From Burkholderiaceae bacterium (lineage in GTDB: Bacteria; Pseudomonadota; Gammaproteobacteria; Burkholderiales; Burkholderiaceae_E), in NCBI GenBank assembly GCA_019635275.1, contig JAHBZV010000027.1, positions 1-42,130 on the forward strand: 42,130 nucleotides of DNA, in the 5' to 3' direction. The notes under the pieces are model-generated. The model searched no databases and was not told the DNA's origin. It was given only the letters and a program-made list of their open reading frames with translations. Of this stretch, positions 9,774 through 18,416 are shown piece after piece (positions within the stretch are counted from its first letter, which is position 1; every line of letters begins with the position of its first letter). Both the position numbers and the translations under genes were made by a program.

Positions 9774-11636
9774 TCAGGCCGCGGTGTCGGGCTTCCAGAT
9801 CTGCCCGATCGAGATCTTCGTGAGCTTGCGCTGGCGCCCGTACCAGAGGTTCACCAGGCCGCGCGAGAAGAACACTGCCGAGAACATCGACGTGAGCAGC
9901 CCCAGCACGTGGACGACGGCGAACCCGCGCACCGGCCCCGAGCCGAACACCAGCAGCGCCACGCCGGCGATCAGCGAGGTGACGTTGGAGTCGAGGATCG
10001 TGGCCCAGGCGCGTTCGTAGCCCGCGGCGATCGCCGCCTGCGGCGTGGCGCCGTTGCGCAACTCTTCGCGGATGCGCTCGTTGATCAGCACGTTGGCGTC
10101 GATCGCCATGCCGAGCGTGAGCGCGATGGCCGCGATGCCGGGCAGCGTCAGCGTGGCCTGCAGCAGCGACAGCAGCGCGATGAGGAGCAGCACGTTGACC
10201 GCCAGCGAGATCGACGAGACCACGCCGAACAGCATGTAGTACAGGCTCATGAAGATCGCGATCGCGATGAAGCCCCACAGTGTCGAGTGGAAGCCCTTGG
10301 CGATGTTCTCGGCGCCCAGGCTCGGGCCGATGGTGCGTTCCTCGATGATCTCCATCGGCGCGGCGAGCGACCCGGCGCGCAGCAGCAGCGCGGTGTCGCT
10401 GGCTTCCTGCGTGGTCATGCGGCCGGAAATCTGCACGCGCCCGCCGGCGATCTCGGAGCGGATCACCGGCGCAGTGACCACCTCGCCCTTGCCGCGCTCG
10501 ATCAGCAGGATCGCCATGCGCCGCCCGATGTTCTCGCGCGTCACGTCGCGGAAGATCCGTGCGCCCTTGGCGTCGAGGTTCAGGTGAACGGCAGGCTCGT
10601 GGGTCTGCGGGTCGAAACCGGGCTGCGCGTCGTTGAGGTTCTCGCCGGTGAGGATGACCTGCTTGCGCACGAGAATCGGCTGGCCGTCGCGCTCGGTGTA
10701 GCGCTCGCAGTTGAACGGCACCGTGCCGGCTGCCAGCGCGGCGACTTCGTCGGGCGATTCGCAGACCATGCGCACCTCGAGGGTGGCGGTGCGGCCCAGG
10801 ATGTCCTTGGCCTTGGCGGTGTCCTGGACGCCCGGCAACTGCACGACGACGCGGTCGAGGCCTTGCTGCTGGACGACCGGCTCGGCGACGCCGAGCTCGT
10901 TGATGCGGTTGCTCAGCGTCGTGATGTTCTGGCGGATCGCGTTTTCCTGGATGCGTTGCGCAGCCTGCGGGCGGAAGGTGGCGACGAGCTTCAGGTCGGC
11001 CCCCTCGGTCGCTTCGACCAGCGCGAGGTCGGGCACCGTGTCGGCGATGGCCGCGCGGGCCCGCTCGCGCGTCTCGGGGTCGCGGAAGCGGATCTCGATC
11101 GCGTCGCCCGCGCGGACGATCCCCGCGTGGCGCAGGTTGCGGTCGCGCATCAGCGTGCGCAGGTCGCCGGCGGTGCCGTCGATCCGCTTCGACAGCGCCT
11201 GCTTCATGTCGACCTGGAGCAGGAAGTGCACGCCGCCGCGCAGGTCCAGGCCGAGGTACATCGGCAGCGCGCGCAGGCTGGTGAGCCAGTTGGGCGAATT
11301 CGACAGCAGGTTCAGCGCGACGATCCAGCTCGGGTCGGCGGGATCGGGGTTCAGCGCCTTGGCCAGCGCATCCTTCGCGCGCAGTTGCGTGTCGGTGTCG
11401 CGGAAGCGCGCCTTGACCGAGTTGCCGTCGAAGAACAGGCCGGTGTTCGCGATGCCGGCCCCGTTGAGCACCGATTCGACGCGCCCGAGCATCGCGGGCT
11501 CGACTTTCAGCGTCGCCTTGCCGCTCGACACCTGGACGGCAGGGGCCTCGCCGAAGAAGTTCGGCAGCGTGTACAGCAGGCCAAAGACCAGCGCTATCGC
11601 GATGATCGCGTACTTCCAGACCGGATAACGATTCAT
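9774..11636 (-). CDS. secD: Protein translocase subunit SecD
   Basis: The large partner of SecF, 620 residues. It starts MNRYPVWKYAIIAIALVFG (first membrane helix). A long periplasmic region (about 30-450) includes LGLDLRGGVHFLLQVD, the conserved D/E motif of the family. Five C-terminal helices follow with ALTLGMAIDANVLINERIREE. The length is close to the E. coli enzyme. It lies between yajC (47-nt gap) and secF. Confidence 0.98.
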   Translation of the reverse strand: MNRYPVWKYAIIAIALVFGLLYTLPNFFGEAPAVQVSSGKATLKVEPAMLGRVESVLNGAGIANTGLFFDGNSVKARFRDTDTQLRAKDALAKALNPDPADPSWIVALNLLSNSPNWLTSLRALPMYLGLDLRGGVHFLLQVDMKQALSKRIDGTAGDLRTLMRDRNLRHAGIVRAGDAIEIRFRDPETRERARAAIADTVPDLALVEATEGADLKLVATFRPQAAQRIQENAIRQNITTLSNRINELGVAEPVVQQQGLDRVVVQLPGVQDTAKAKDILGRTATLEVRMVCESPDEVAALAAGTVPFNCERYTERDGQPILVRKQVILTGENLNDAQPGFDPQTHEPAVHLNLDAKGARIFRDVTRENIGRRMAILLIERGKGEVVTAPVIRSEIAGGRVQISGRMTTQEASDTALLLRAGSLAAPMEIIEERTIGPSLGAENIAKGFHSTLWGFIAIAIFMSLYYMLFGVVSSISLAVNVLLLIALLSLLQATLTLPGIAAIALTLGMAIDANVLINERIREELRNGATPQAAIAAGYERAWATILDSNVTSLIAGVALLVFGSGPVRGFAVVHVLGLLTSMFSAVFFSRGLVNLWYGRQRKLTKISIGQIWKPDTAA

Positions 11637-11683
11637 TCGGCTGCCTGGTTGGGGCGCCCTCGGGCCCGCACGGATTGCCCTGC

Positions 11684-12031
11684 TCAGATCGCCTTGATCG
11701 TGCCGTTCGGCAGCAGCGTCTGCACCGCGGCCTTCTGGAACGTCATCTCGATCGCCGAATCGCCGCCTTTCGAGTCAGGGGCGCGCGCGACCTCGATCGT
11801 GACGTAGCTCTCGGCGACCTTCGTGATCCGCCCGACCAGGCCGCCCGAGGTGACGACCTCGTCGCCCTTCTTCAGCGCCTCGAGCATCGTCTTGTGCTCC
11901 TTGGCGCGCTTCATCTGCGGGCGGATCATCAGGAAGTACAGCACGACGAACATCAGGATGATCGGCAGGAAGCCGATGATCTGCTGCTCGGTGCCGCCCG
12001 CGGCCTGGGCGTATGCGCTGGAAATGAACAC
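11684..12031 (-). CDS. yajC: Preprotein translocase subunit YajC
   Basis: A 115-residue single-span membrane protein of the SecDF-YajC complex. It starts at GTG 12031, preceded by a GGGAG-type ribosome site. Residues 1-10 (FISSAYAQA) lead into one helix (IIGFLPIILMFVVLYFLMIRPQ), the basic KRAKEHK, and the conserved GDEVVTSGGLVGRI cytoplasmic motif. First gene of the yajC-secD-secF transcript, with its own promoter just upstream. Confidence 0.95.
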   Translation of the reverse strand: MFISSAYAQAAGGTEQQIIGFLPIILMFVVLYFLMIRPQMKRAKEHKTMLEALKKGDEVVTSGGLVGRITKVAESYVTIEVARAPDSKGGDSAIEMTFQKAAVQTLLPNGTIKAI

Positions 12032-12058
12032 GGAGGGGTCTCCCTTGAACGACCGGGG

Positions 12059-12067
12059 ATTATAGCA
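12059..12067 (-). promoter_or_regulatory. Extended -10 promoter of yajC-secDF
   Basis: On the minus strand this reads TGCTATAAT, a perfect -10 hexamer with the TGn extension, 27 nt before the yajC GTG. It shows that the sec genes need not depend on tgt transcription. It is the strongest sigma70-type hexamer noted in the window. Confidence 0.65.
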
Positions 12068-12185
12068 ACCGTGACTTCGCTCACGTCGGCAGGCTTGCCG
12101 GCGCCGCCCTCGTGCGCTGGCCGCGGGCCCGCGCCGCGAGGTCGGGCGCCTGCAAGTGCCTGATATGGCAGGCAGGTGCGCGCCC

Positions 12186-12202
12186 TGGCACGCTCGTTGC
12201 AT
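12186..12202 (+). promoter_or_regulatory. Sigma54 (-24/-12) promoter, plus strand, no gene downstream
   Basis: TGGCACG-N4-TTGCAT matches the published sigma54 core TGGCACG-N4-TTGCW at every fixed base. It points toward the intrinsic terminator at 12231-12258, not toward a coding gene; tgt beyond it is on the opposite strand. With GC of the -12 element at 12199-12200, the start site should be about 12212. A TGCC-N6-GGCA inverted repeat lies just upstream (about 12160-12174). An activator site further upstream was not identified. Confidence 0.55.
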
Positions 12203-12211
12203 ACATCGTCG

Positions 12212-12258
12212 CGATAGCAGCCAGGGATCAGGGCCCGCGTTCGCGGGCCCCTTTTTTT
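12212..12258 (+). ncRNA. Candidate sigma54-dependent small RNA (about 47 nt)
   Basis: Inferred transcript between the sigma54 promoter and the T-run of the terminator. It would have a short single-stranded 5' part containing CCAGGGATCAGGG (purine-rich, with one CsrA/RsmA-like AGGGA) and a 3' terminator hairpin, the usual layout of Hfq-type sRNAs, although it is very short. It has no open frame. The boundaries are predictions. A longer plus-strand RNA starting nearer yajC and ending at the same terminator is the alternative. Confidence 0.35.
12231..12258 (+). terminator. Rho-independent terminator, plus strand
   Basis: Perfect stem GGGCCCGC / GCGGGCCC with a GTTC loop (12231-12250), followed by CTTTTTTT. 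It is the only run of five or more T that I noticed in this GC-rich window. The orientation is plus, so it cannot end tgt or yajC, which are both on the minus strand. It implies a plus-strand transcript arising in the yajC-tgt gap. Confidence 0.82.
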
Positions 12259-12291
12259 GTCCGGCCGGCAGCGGCGCCCCGGCGCCGGACC

Positions 12292-14485
<2,194 letters not shown>

Positions 14486-14493
14486 GGCGCGTC

Positions 14494-14499
14494 ATTCTA
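14494..14499 (-). promoter_or_regulatory. Possible -10 element of queA
   Basis: On the minus strand this reads TAGAAT, 8 nt before the queA ATG. If used, the queA mRNA would have almost no leader, which fits the absence of a ribosome site. No -35 was recognised. Confidence 0.3.
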
Positions 14500-14568
14500 G
14501 GACGTGCAAAGATGCACCGTTCGCGGCCGACGGCGGCCGCGGGTGGCGGCCGATGCGGAGGAGCCCCC

Positions 14569-15783
14569 ATGCTGTTCTCGATCCAGGGCATCGTCGACTC
14601 GCTCGGGGCGCGACCCGGCATCCCGTTCGAGGTCGCACTGCCGGATGGCTCGCGCCTGCGCACCGGCGACGGCGAGCCGCGCTTCACGATCGCGTTTCAC
14701 TCCGAGGCGGCGCTGCTCAGGGGGTTCACGCGCGGGCACATCGGCCTGCTCGAGGCCTTCTTCGACGGCGAGATCGACGTCGACGGCGACCTGCACGCGC
14801 TGTTCGCGGCCGGCATGATGAGCGACATCGGCCAGCAGGTGCGCACGGTGGCGAAGGTCGAGAACGACCTGCTCGAGTGGCGCCGGTCGAACCGCACGCC
14901 GGCGCAGGCGAAGGCCAACGCACGTGCCCACTACGGTCTCGGCGAGCCGTTCTACCGGCTCTGGCTCGACGATCCGTTGAAGATGTACACCTGCGGCTAC
15001 TGGCCCGAGGGCACGACGTCGCTCGAACAGGCCCAGCGCAACAAGATCGACCACGTCTGCCGCAAGATCCGGTTGTCGCGCGGCGAGCGCTTCGTCGACA
15101 TCGGCTGCGGGTTCGGCGGGTTCATGTTCCGGGCGCTCGAGACCACCGGCGCCACCGGTGTCGGCGTCAACACCACGACCGAGCAGGTGGACTGGCTGCG
15201 GGGCGAGATCGCGCGGCGTGGCCTGCAGGCGCAGCTGTCGGTGCGCGAGGCCGACTTTCGCGACGTCGACGGTCAGTACGATAAGGTGGTGTCGATCGGC
15301 GTACTCGAGCACGCCGGCCGGGACCAGCTTGCCGACGTGGTGCGCGCGCACGCCGACTTCCTCAAGCCCGGCGGCCTGGGCATGCTGCACTTCATCGGCC
15401 ACGTCGGGCGCTACGACACCGAGCTGTTCATCCGCAAGCACGTGTTCCCGGGCGGGTGGATCCCGAGCCTTGCCGACGTGATCGTCGAGATGGAGCGCTG
15501 CGGGCTCGAGGTGGTCGACGTCGAGAACCTGAGGCGCCACTATGCGCCCACGCTCGACGCCTGGGCCGAGCGCTTCGAGCGCCAGTGGGAGGCGATCCGC
15601 GCGCTCGACCCCGGGCGCTTCGACGAGCGCTTCCGCCGGATCTGGCTCACCTACCTGATCGGTTGCGCGGAGATGTTCCGCTCGCCGGCCGGCTATACGC
15701 ACCTGTTCCAGATCGTCTTCAGCAAGGGCAACGTCACCGACGCCAGCTATCCGATGGGCCGTGGGTTCCTCCATGCAGGCTGA
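14569..15783 (+). CDS. CFA-synthase-family fatty acid methyltransferase
   Basis: A 404-residue SAM-dependent methyltransferase of the cyclopropane-fatty-acid synthase family, acting on double bonds of phospholipid acyl chains. The SAM motif is VDIGCGFGGF near 176-185. Residues equivalent to the E. coli Cfa bicarbonate/active site are kept: Cys142 (YTCGYW), Glu247 (GVLEHAG), His274 (LHFIG) and Tyr325 (RRHYAPTL). The ATG at 14569 follows GCGGAGGAG. The stop overlaps a DHCR24-like flavoprotein gene. That pairing is the TmsB/TmsA (BfaB/BfaA) arrangement described for 10-methyl fatty acids in actinobacteria, so the product may be a methylene or methyl branch and not a cyclopropane. The last point is inference. 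Confidence 0.88.
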   Translation: MLFSIQGIVDSLGARPGIPFEVALPDGSRLRTGDGEPRFTIAFHSEAALLRGFTRGHIGLLEAFFDGEIDVDGDLHALFAAGMMSDIGQQVRTVAKVENDLLEWRRSNRTPAQAKANARAHYGLGEPFYRLWLDDPLKMYTCGYWPEGTTSLEQAQRNKIDHVCRKIRLSRGERFVDIGCGFGGFMFRALETTGATGVGVNTTTEQVDWLRGEIARRGLQAQLSVREADFRDVDGQYDKVVSIGVLEHAGRDQLADVVRAHADFLKPGGLGMLHFIGHVGRYDTELFIRKHVFPGGWIPSLADVIVEMERCGLEVVDVENLRRHYAPTLDAWAERFERQWEAIRALDPGRFDERFRRIWLTYLIGCAEMFRSPAGYTHLFQIVFSKGNVTDASYPMGRGFLHAG

Positions 15784-17158
15784 GCCGCGGCCGGTGCTCG
15801 AAGACGACGCAACGCGCCACGCGGCGGCGCAGCACGCGGCCCGCCGTGCGCAACTCGTCGAGGCGCTGCGATCGGGGGGCAACGCTCCGCTCGGGCTCGC
15901 GCGCAGCACGTCCAACCTGTTCCGCGATCGCGCCGAGAGCCCCAAGCACCGGCTCGACCTGCGCGAGTTCCGGCACGTGCTCGGCATCGATACCGCCCGC
16001 GGCTGGGTCGACGTCGAGGGCTCGACGCGCTACGAGGACCTCGTCGACGCCACGCTGTCGCATGGCGTGATGCCCGCGGTCGTGCCGCAGCTCAGGACGA
16101 TCACCGTCGGCGGCGCGGCGGCGGGGGTCGGCATCGAGGCGACCTCGTTCCGCCAGGGCCTGGTGCACGACACGCTGCTGGAACTCGACGTGCTGCTGCC
16201 CGACGGCCGCATCGTGAGTTGCGCGCCGGACAACGAGCACCGCGACCTGTTCTTCGGATTCCCCAATTCGTACGGCACGCTGGGCTATGCGTTGCGTCTG
16301 CGATTGCGCTCGATGCCGGTGCGGCGCGCGGTGCGCGTCGAGCATCGCCGGCACGGCGACCCGGACGCGTTCTTCGCCGACCTCGCGCAGCAGTGCGCGG
16401 GCCCCGCCGACTTCGTCGACGGCGTCGTGTTCGGTCCCGGCGAGCAGGTGCTCAGCGTCGCGCGATTCGTCGACGACGCGCCCTGGCTCAGCGACTACAC
16501 GTTCGAGAAGATCTACTATCGCTCGCTGCGCAGCCGCGAGATCGACTACCTGAGCGCGCGAGATTACCTGTGGCGCTGGGACACCGACTGGTTCTGGTGC
16601 TCGAAGAACGTCTACGCGCAGAATCCGCTGGTGCGTCGACTGCTCGGGCGCAAGCGCCTGAATTCGCGCTTCTACACGCGCGTCATGCGCTGGAACGCGC
16701 GCTGGGGGCTCACGCGGCGACTCGCGCGGCTGCGCGGGCGCTTCACCGAGTCGGTGATCCAGGACGTCGACATCCCGCTGGCGCGGGCCGCGGAGTTCCT
16801 CGCGTTCCTTCTGCGCGAGATCGGCATCCTGCCGGCCTGGGTCTGCCCGATCCGGCCCGCCGACGCGTCGGCCCGGTTCACGCTCTACCCGCTGGAACCG
16901 GGCGTGCCCTACGTGAACTTCGGCTTCTGGGACGTGGTCGAAAGCGCCGGCCAGCACGGGCCCGGGCACTTCAACCGGCTCGTCGAGCGCGAGGTGATGC
17001 GCCTGGGCGGCATCAAGTCGCTGTACTCGGACAGTTTCTTCACGCGCGAGGAATTCGCGCGCGCCTACCGGATGGACGAATACGCCGCGCTGAAGGCGAA
17101 GTACGACCCGCAGGGGCGCGCGCTGGGGCTCTACGAAAAATGCGTGCTGCGCGGCTGA
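15773..17158 (+). CDS. DHCR24/TmsA-like FAD-dependent oxidoreductase
   Basis: A 461-residue FAD-binding (PCMH-type) protein. The flavin domain (about 40-185) contains GSTRYEDLVDATLSHG, TVGGAAAGVGIEATS and SYGTLGYALRLRL, a pattern close to sterol delta24-reductase (DHCR24) and to TmsA/BfaA, which reduce a side-chain double bond with NADPH. It probably reduces the methylene group made by the upstream methyltransferase to a methyl branch; oxidation of a methylated chain is the alternative. The ATG at 15773 lies inside the methyltransferase gene; a GTG at 15761 in frame is possible. The 3' end overlaps the PAP2 gene by 19 nt. No signal peptide, so it is cytoplasmic, perhaps membrane-associated. 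Confidence 0.82.
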   Translation: MQAEPRPVLEDDATRHAAAQHAARRAQLVEALRSGGNAPLGLARSTSNLFRDRAESPKHRLDLREFRHVLGIDTARGWVDVEGSTRYEDLVDATLSHGVMPAVVPQLRTITVGGAAAGVGIEATSFRQGLVHDTLLELDVLLPDGRIVSCAPDNEHRDLFFGFPNSYGTLGYALRLRLRSMPVRRAVRVEHRRHGDPDAFFADLAQQCAGPADFVDGVVFGPGEQVLSVARFVDDAPWLSDYTFEKIYYRSLRSREIDYLSARDYLWRWDTDWFWCSKNVYAQNPLVRRLLGRKRLNSRFYTRVMRWNARWGLTRRLARLRGRFTESVIQDVDIPLARAAEFLAFLLREIGILPAWVCPIRPADASARFTLYPLEPGVPYVNFGFWDVVESAGQHGPGHFNRLVEREVMRLGGIKSLYSDSFFTREEFARAYRMDEYAALKAKYDPQGRALGLYEKCVLRG

Positions 17159-17772
17159 GCGCGCCCGTCGTCGCGGCCGCCGCGATCGCCGTCTTCGCCG
17201 CGCTCGCACTCGACGTCGCGCTGGGCGGTCCGGTGTCGGCCATCGATCGGGTGGTGTCGGAATGGTTTCGCGGGGATCAGGGGTCGGCCGCGATGCGCGC
17301 CCTCGCCCTGGTGTCGGCGATCCACTCGCCGCGCGCGATCGCCGGGGCGACCGTCGTCCTGGTGGCGCTGCTGCTCTGGAGGCGCGACGCTCGCGCCGTG
17401 GCGCTGGTGCTCGCCGCAGTGCCCTGCGGCGCCGCGCTGAACTGGCTGCTCAAGCAAAGCTTCGGGCGGCCGCGGCCGGACGCCGGCGAGGGCGGGTTCG
17501 GGCCGGCCGACTTCGCTTTCCCGAGCGGCCACGCAGCCAATTCGACGCTGCTGTATGGAAGCCTCGTGCTGCTCGTGCTGCGCAGGCTCGAAGGCAGCGC
17601 GGCACGTGCCGGCGTCGCCGCCGTCGCCTGCGCGATGGTCGCACTGGTGGGCGTCAGCCGCGTCGCGTTGCGCGCCCACTATCCGAGCGACGTGCTCGCC
17701 GCGATCGCCGAGGGTGTCGCGTGGCTGGCACTGTGCGCCTCGGCGCTCCGCCCGACGGCTGAACGACGCTAG
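17140..17772 (+). CDS. PAP2-family membrane phosphatase
   Basis: A 210-residue integral membrane protein with all three PAP2 motifs: KQSFGRPRP (KX6RP), PSGHAAN and SRVALRAHYPSD (SRX5H). The fold has about six helices. Family members remove phosphate from lipids such as phosphatidic acid or undecaprenyl pyrophosphate, with the active site on the periplasmic face. The ATG at 17140 sits inside the preceding flavoprotein gene (19-nt overlap), which makes it the third gene of the lipid-modification operon. That context favours a phospholipid-related substrate. The exact substrate cannot be read from the sequence. Confidence 0.88.
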   Translation: MRAARLSAPVVAAAAIAVFAALALDVALGGPVSAIDRVVSEWFRGDQGSAAMRALALVSAIHSPRAIAGATVVLVALLLWRRDARAVALVLAAVPCGAALNWLLKQSFGRPRPDAGEGGFGPADFAFPSGHAANSTLLYGSLVLLVLRRLEGSAARAGVAAVACAMVALVGVSRVALRAHYPSDVLAAIAEGVAWLALCASALRPTAERR

Positions 17773-17805
17773 CCGCGGGTCGTCGTGCGACCGCGTGCAG
17801 CCGGT

Positions 17806-17834
17806 TTGCCCGCGATGGGGCGATTGCACATAAT
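17806..17834 (+). promoter_or_regulatory. Sigma70 promoter of tRNA-Leu
   Basis: TTGCCC (17806-17811), a 17-bp spacer and CATAAT (17829-17834), followed by a GC-rich discriminator as is usual for stable-RNA promoters under stringent control. The predicted start is about 29 nt before the mature tRNA. Confidence 0.55.
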
Positions 17835-17869
17835 GCGGGTCCGTCCCGGGGCCGACCCGGACGGCCGTG

Positions 17870-17956
17870 GCCGGAGTGGTGGAACTGGTAGACGCGCCGG
17901 ACTCAAAATCCGGTGCCCGAAAGGGCGTGCGGGTTCGATTCCCGCCTCCGGCACCA
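17870..17956 (+). tRNA. tRNA-Leu (CAA)
   Basis: An 87-nt class II tRNA with encoded CCA. The acceptor stem is GCCGGAG paired with CTCCGGC. The D-arm contains TGGTAGACGC, and the anticodon stem CCGGA/TCCGG encloses the loop CTCAAAA, giving anticodon CAA (reads UUG). The variable arm is long (GTGCCCGAAAGGGCGT region) and the T-loop is GGTTCGATTCC. All features match bacterial leucine tRNAs. Confidence 0.97.
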
Positions 17957-18019
17957 AACAACCCGCGGCGACACGCGGGCCACCGGCCCGGGCGCCGCCG
18001 CGTTCTGGCTGCCTGACGC

Positions 18020-18271
18020 TCAGCCGGGCTTCTTGCCCGCGTGCGCACGCTTGGCCTTGCTCGCCTTCGTCGCCTTGTGCGCCTGGACGCGCTTGCGCTC
18101 CTGGGTCTGCTTCGCGGCGGGCGTCGCGGGAGTGGCCGGCGTCGCTGCGCTGGCGGGTGCGGCCGGCGCGGCGGGAGCCGCCGGCGCAGCCGGAGTCGCC
18201 GGGGCGGCCGCCTGCGCGAATGCGCCCGTCGAGAACGCAGCCGCGACGATGGCGGCGAGAAGCTTGTTCAT
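18020..18271 (-). CDS. Small secreted Ala/Pro-rich basic protein
   Basis: An 83-residue protein. The signal peptide MNKLLAAIVAAAFSTGAFA is followed by a low-complexity stretch of AAP/ATP repeats (about 20-52) and a lysine/arginine-rich tail (about 55-83, KATKASKAKRAHAGKK). An AAGGA ribosome site precedes the ATG. Short exported proteins of this composition are frequent in Burkholderiales, and their function is unknown. The basic tail could bind nucleic acid, phospholipid or anionic polymer. It is downstream of, and opposite to, the tRNA. Confidence 0.7.
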   Translation of the reverse strand: MNKLLAAIVAAAFSTGAFAQAAAPATPAAPAAPAAPAAPASAATPATPATPAAKQTQERKRVQAHKATKASKAKRAHAGKKPG

Positions 18272-18398
18272 GTCTTGTCCTTTCGACCTTGTGCATGAGC
18301 CGATCGCTCACGCAGCCAAGAACGCGCGACCCGGGGCGGTGGTTGACGGCCGACGCCGGCGAGGCGCGGCGACGGTCGCGAGAACGCCCGGGGCGGGC

Positions 18399-18407
18399 TG
18401 CTAAGCT
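18399..18407 (+). promoter_or_regulatory. Possible extended -10 promoter of the K+/H+ antiporter gene
   Basis: TGCTAAGCT lies 9 nt before the ATG at 18417. No ribosome site is visible between the two, so transcription from here would give a nearly leaderless mRNA. Confidence 0.35.
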
Positions 18408-18416
18408 TCGCGAACC

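Noticed and set aside
8640-11807. Very long plus-strand open frame opposite secD/secF and the cytochrome b561 gene
   Set aside because: Arg/Asp/Gln/His-rich low-complexity product, typical of the antisense of GC-rich genes. SecD, SecF and the b561 protein on the other strand are unmistakable.
17961-17978. CCCGCG-N6-CGCGGG stem after tRNA-Leu as an intrinsic terminator
   Set aside because: Stem only six pairs and no T-run. Termination there may be Rho-dependent or by processing.
18100-18220. Tandem repeat or CRISPR-like array in the Ala/Pro-rich gene
   Set aside because: The repetition comes from AAP/ATP codons within a coding frame that has a signal peptide. There are no repeat-spacer units.
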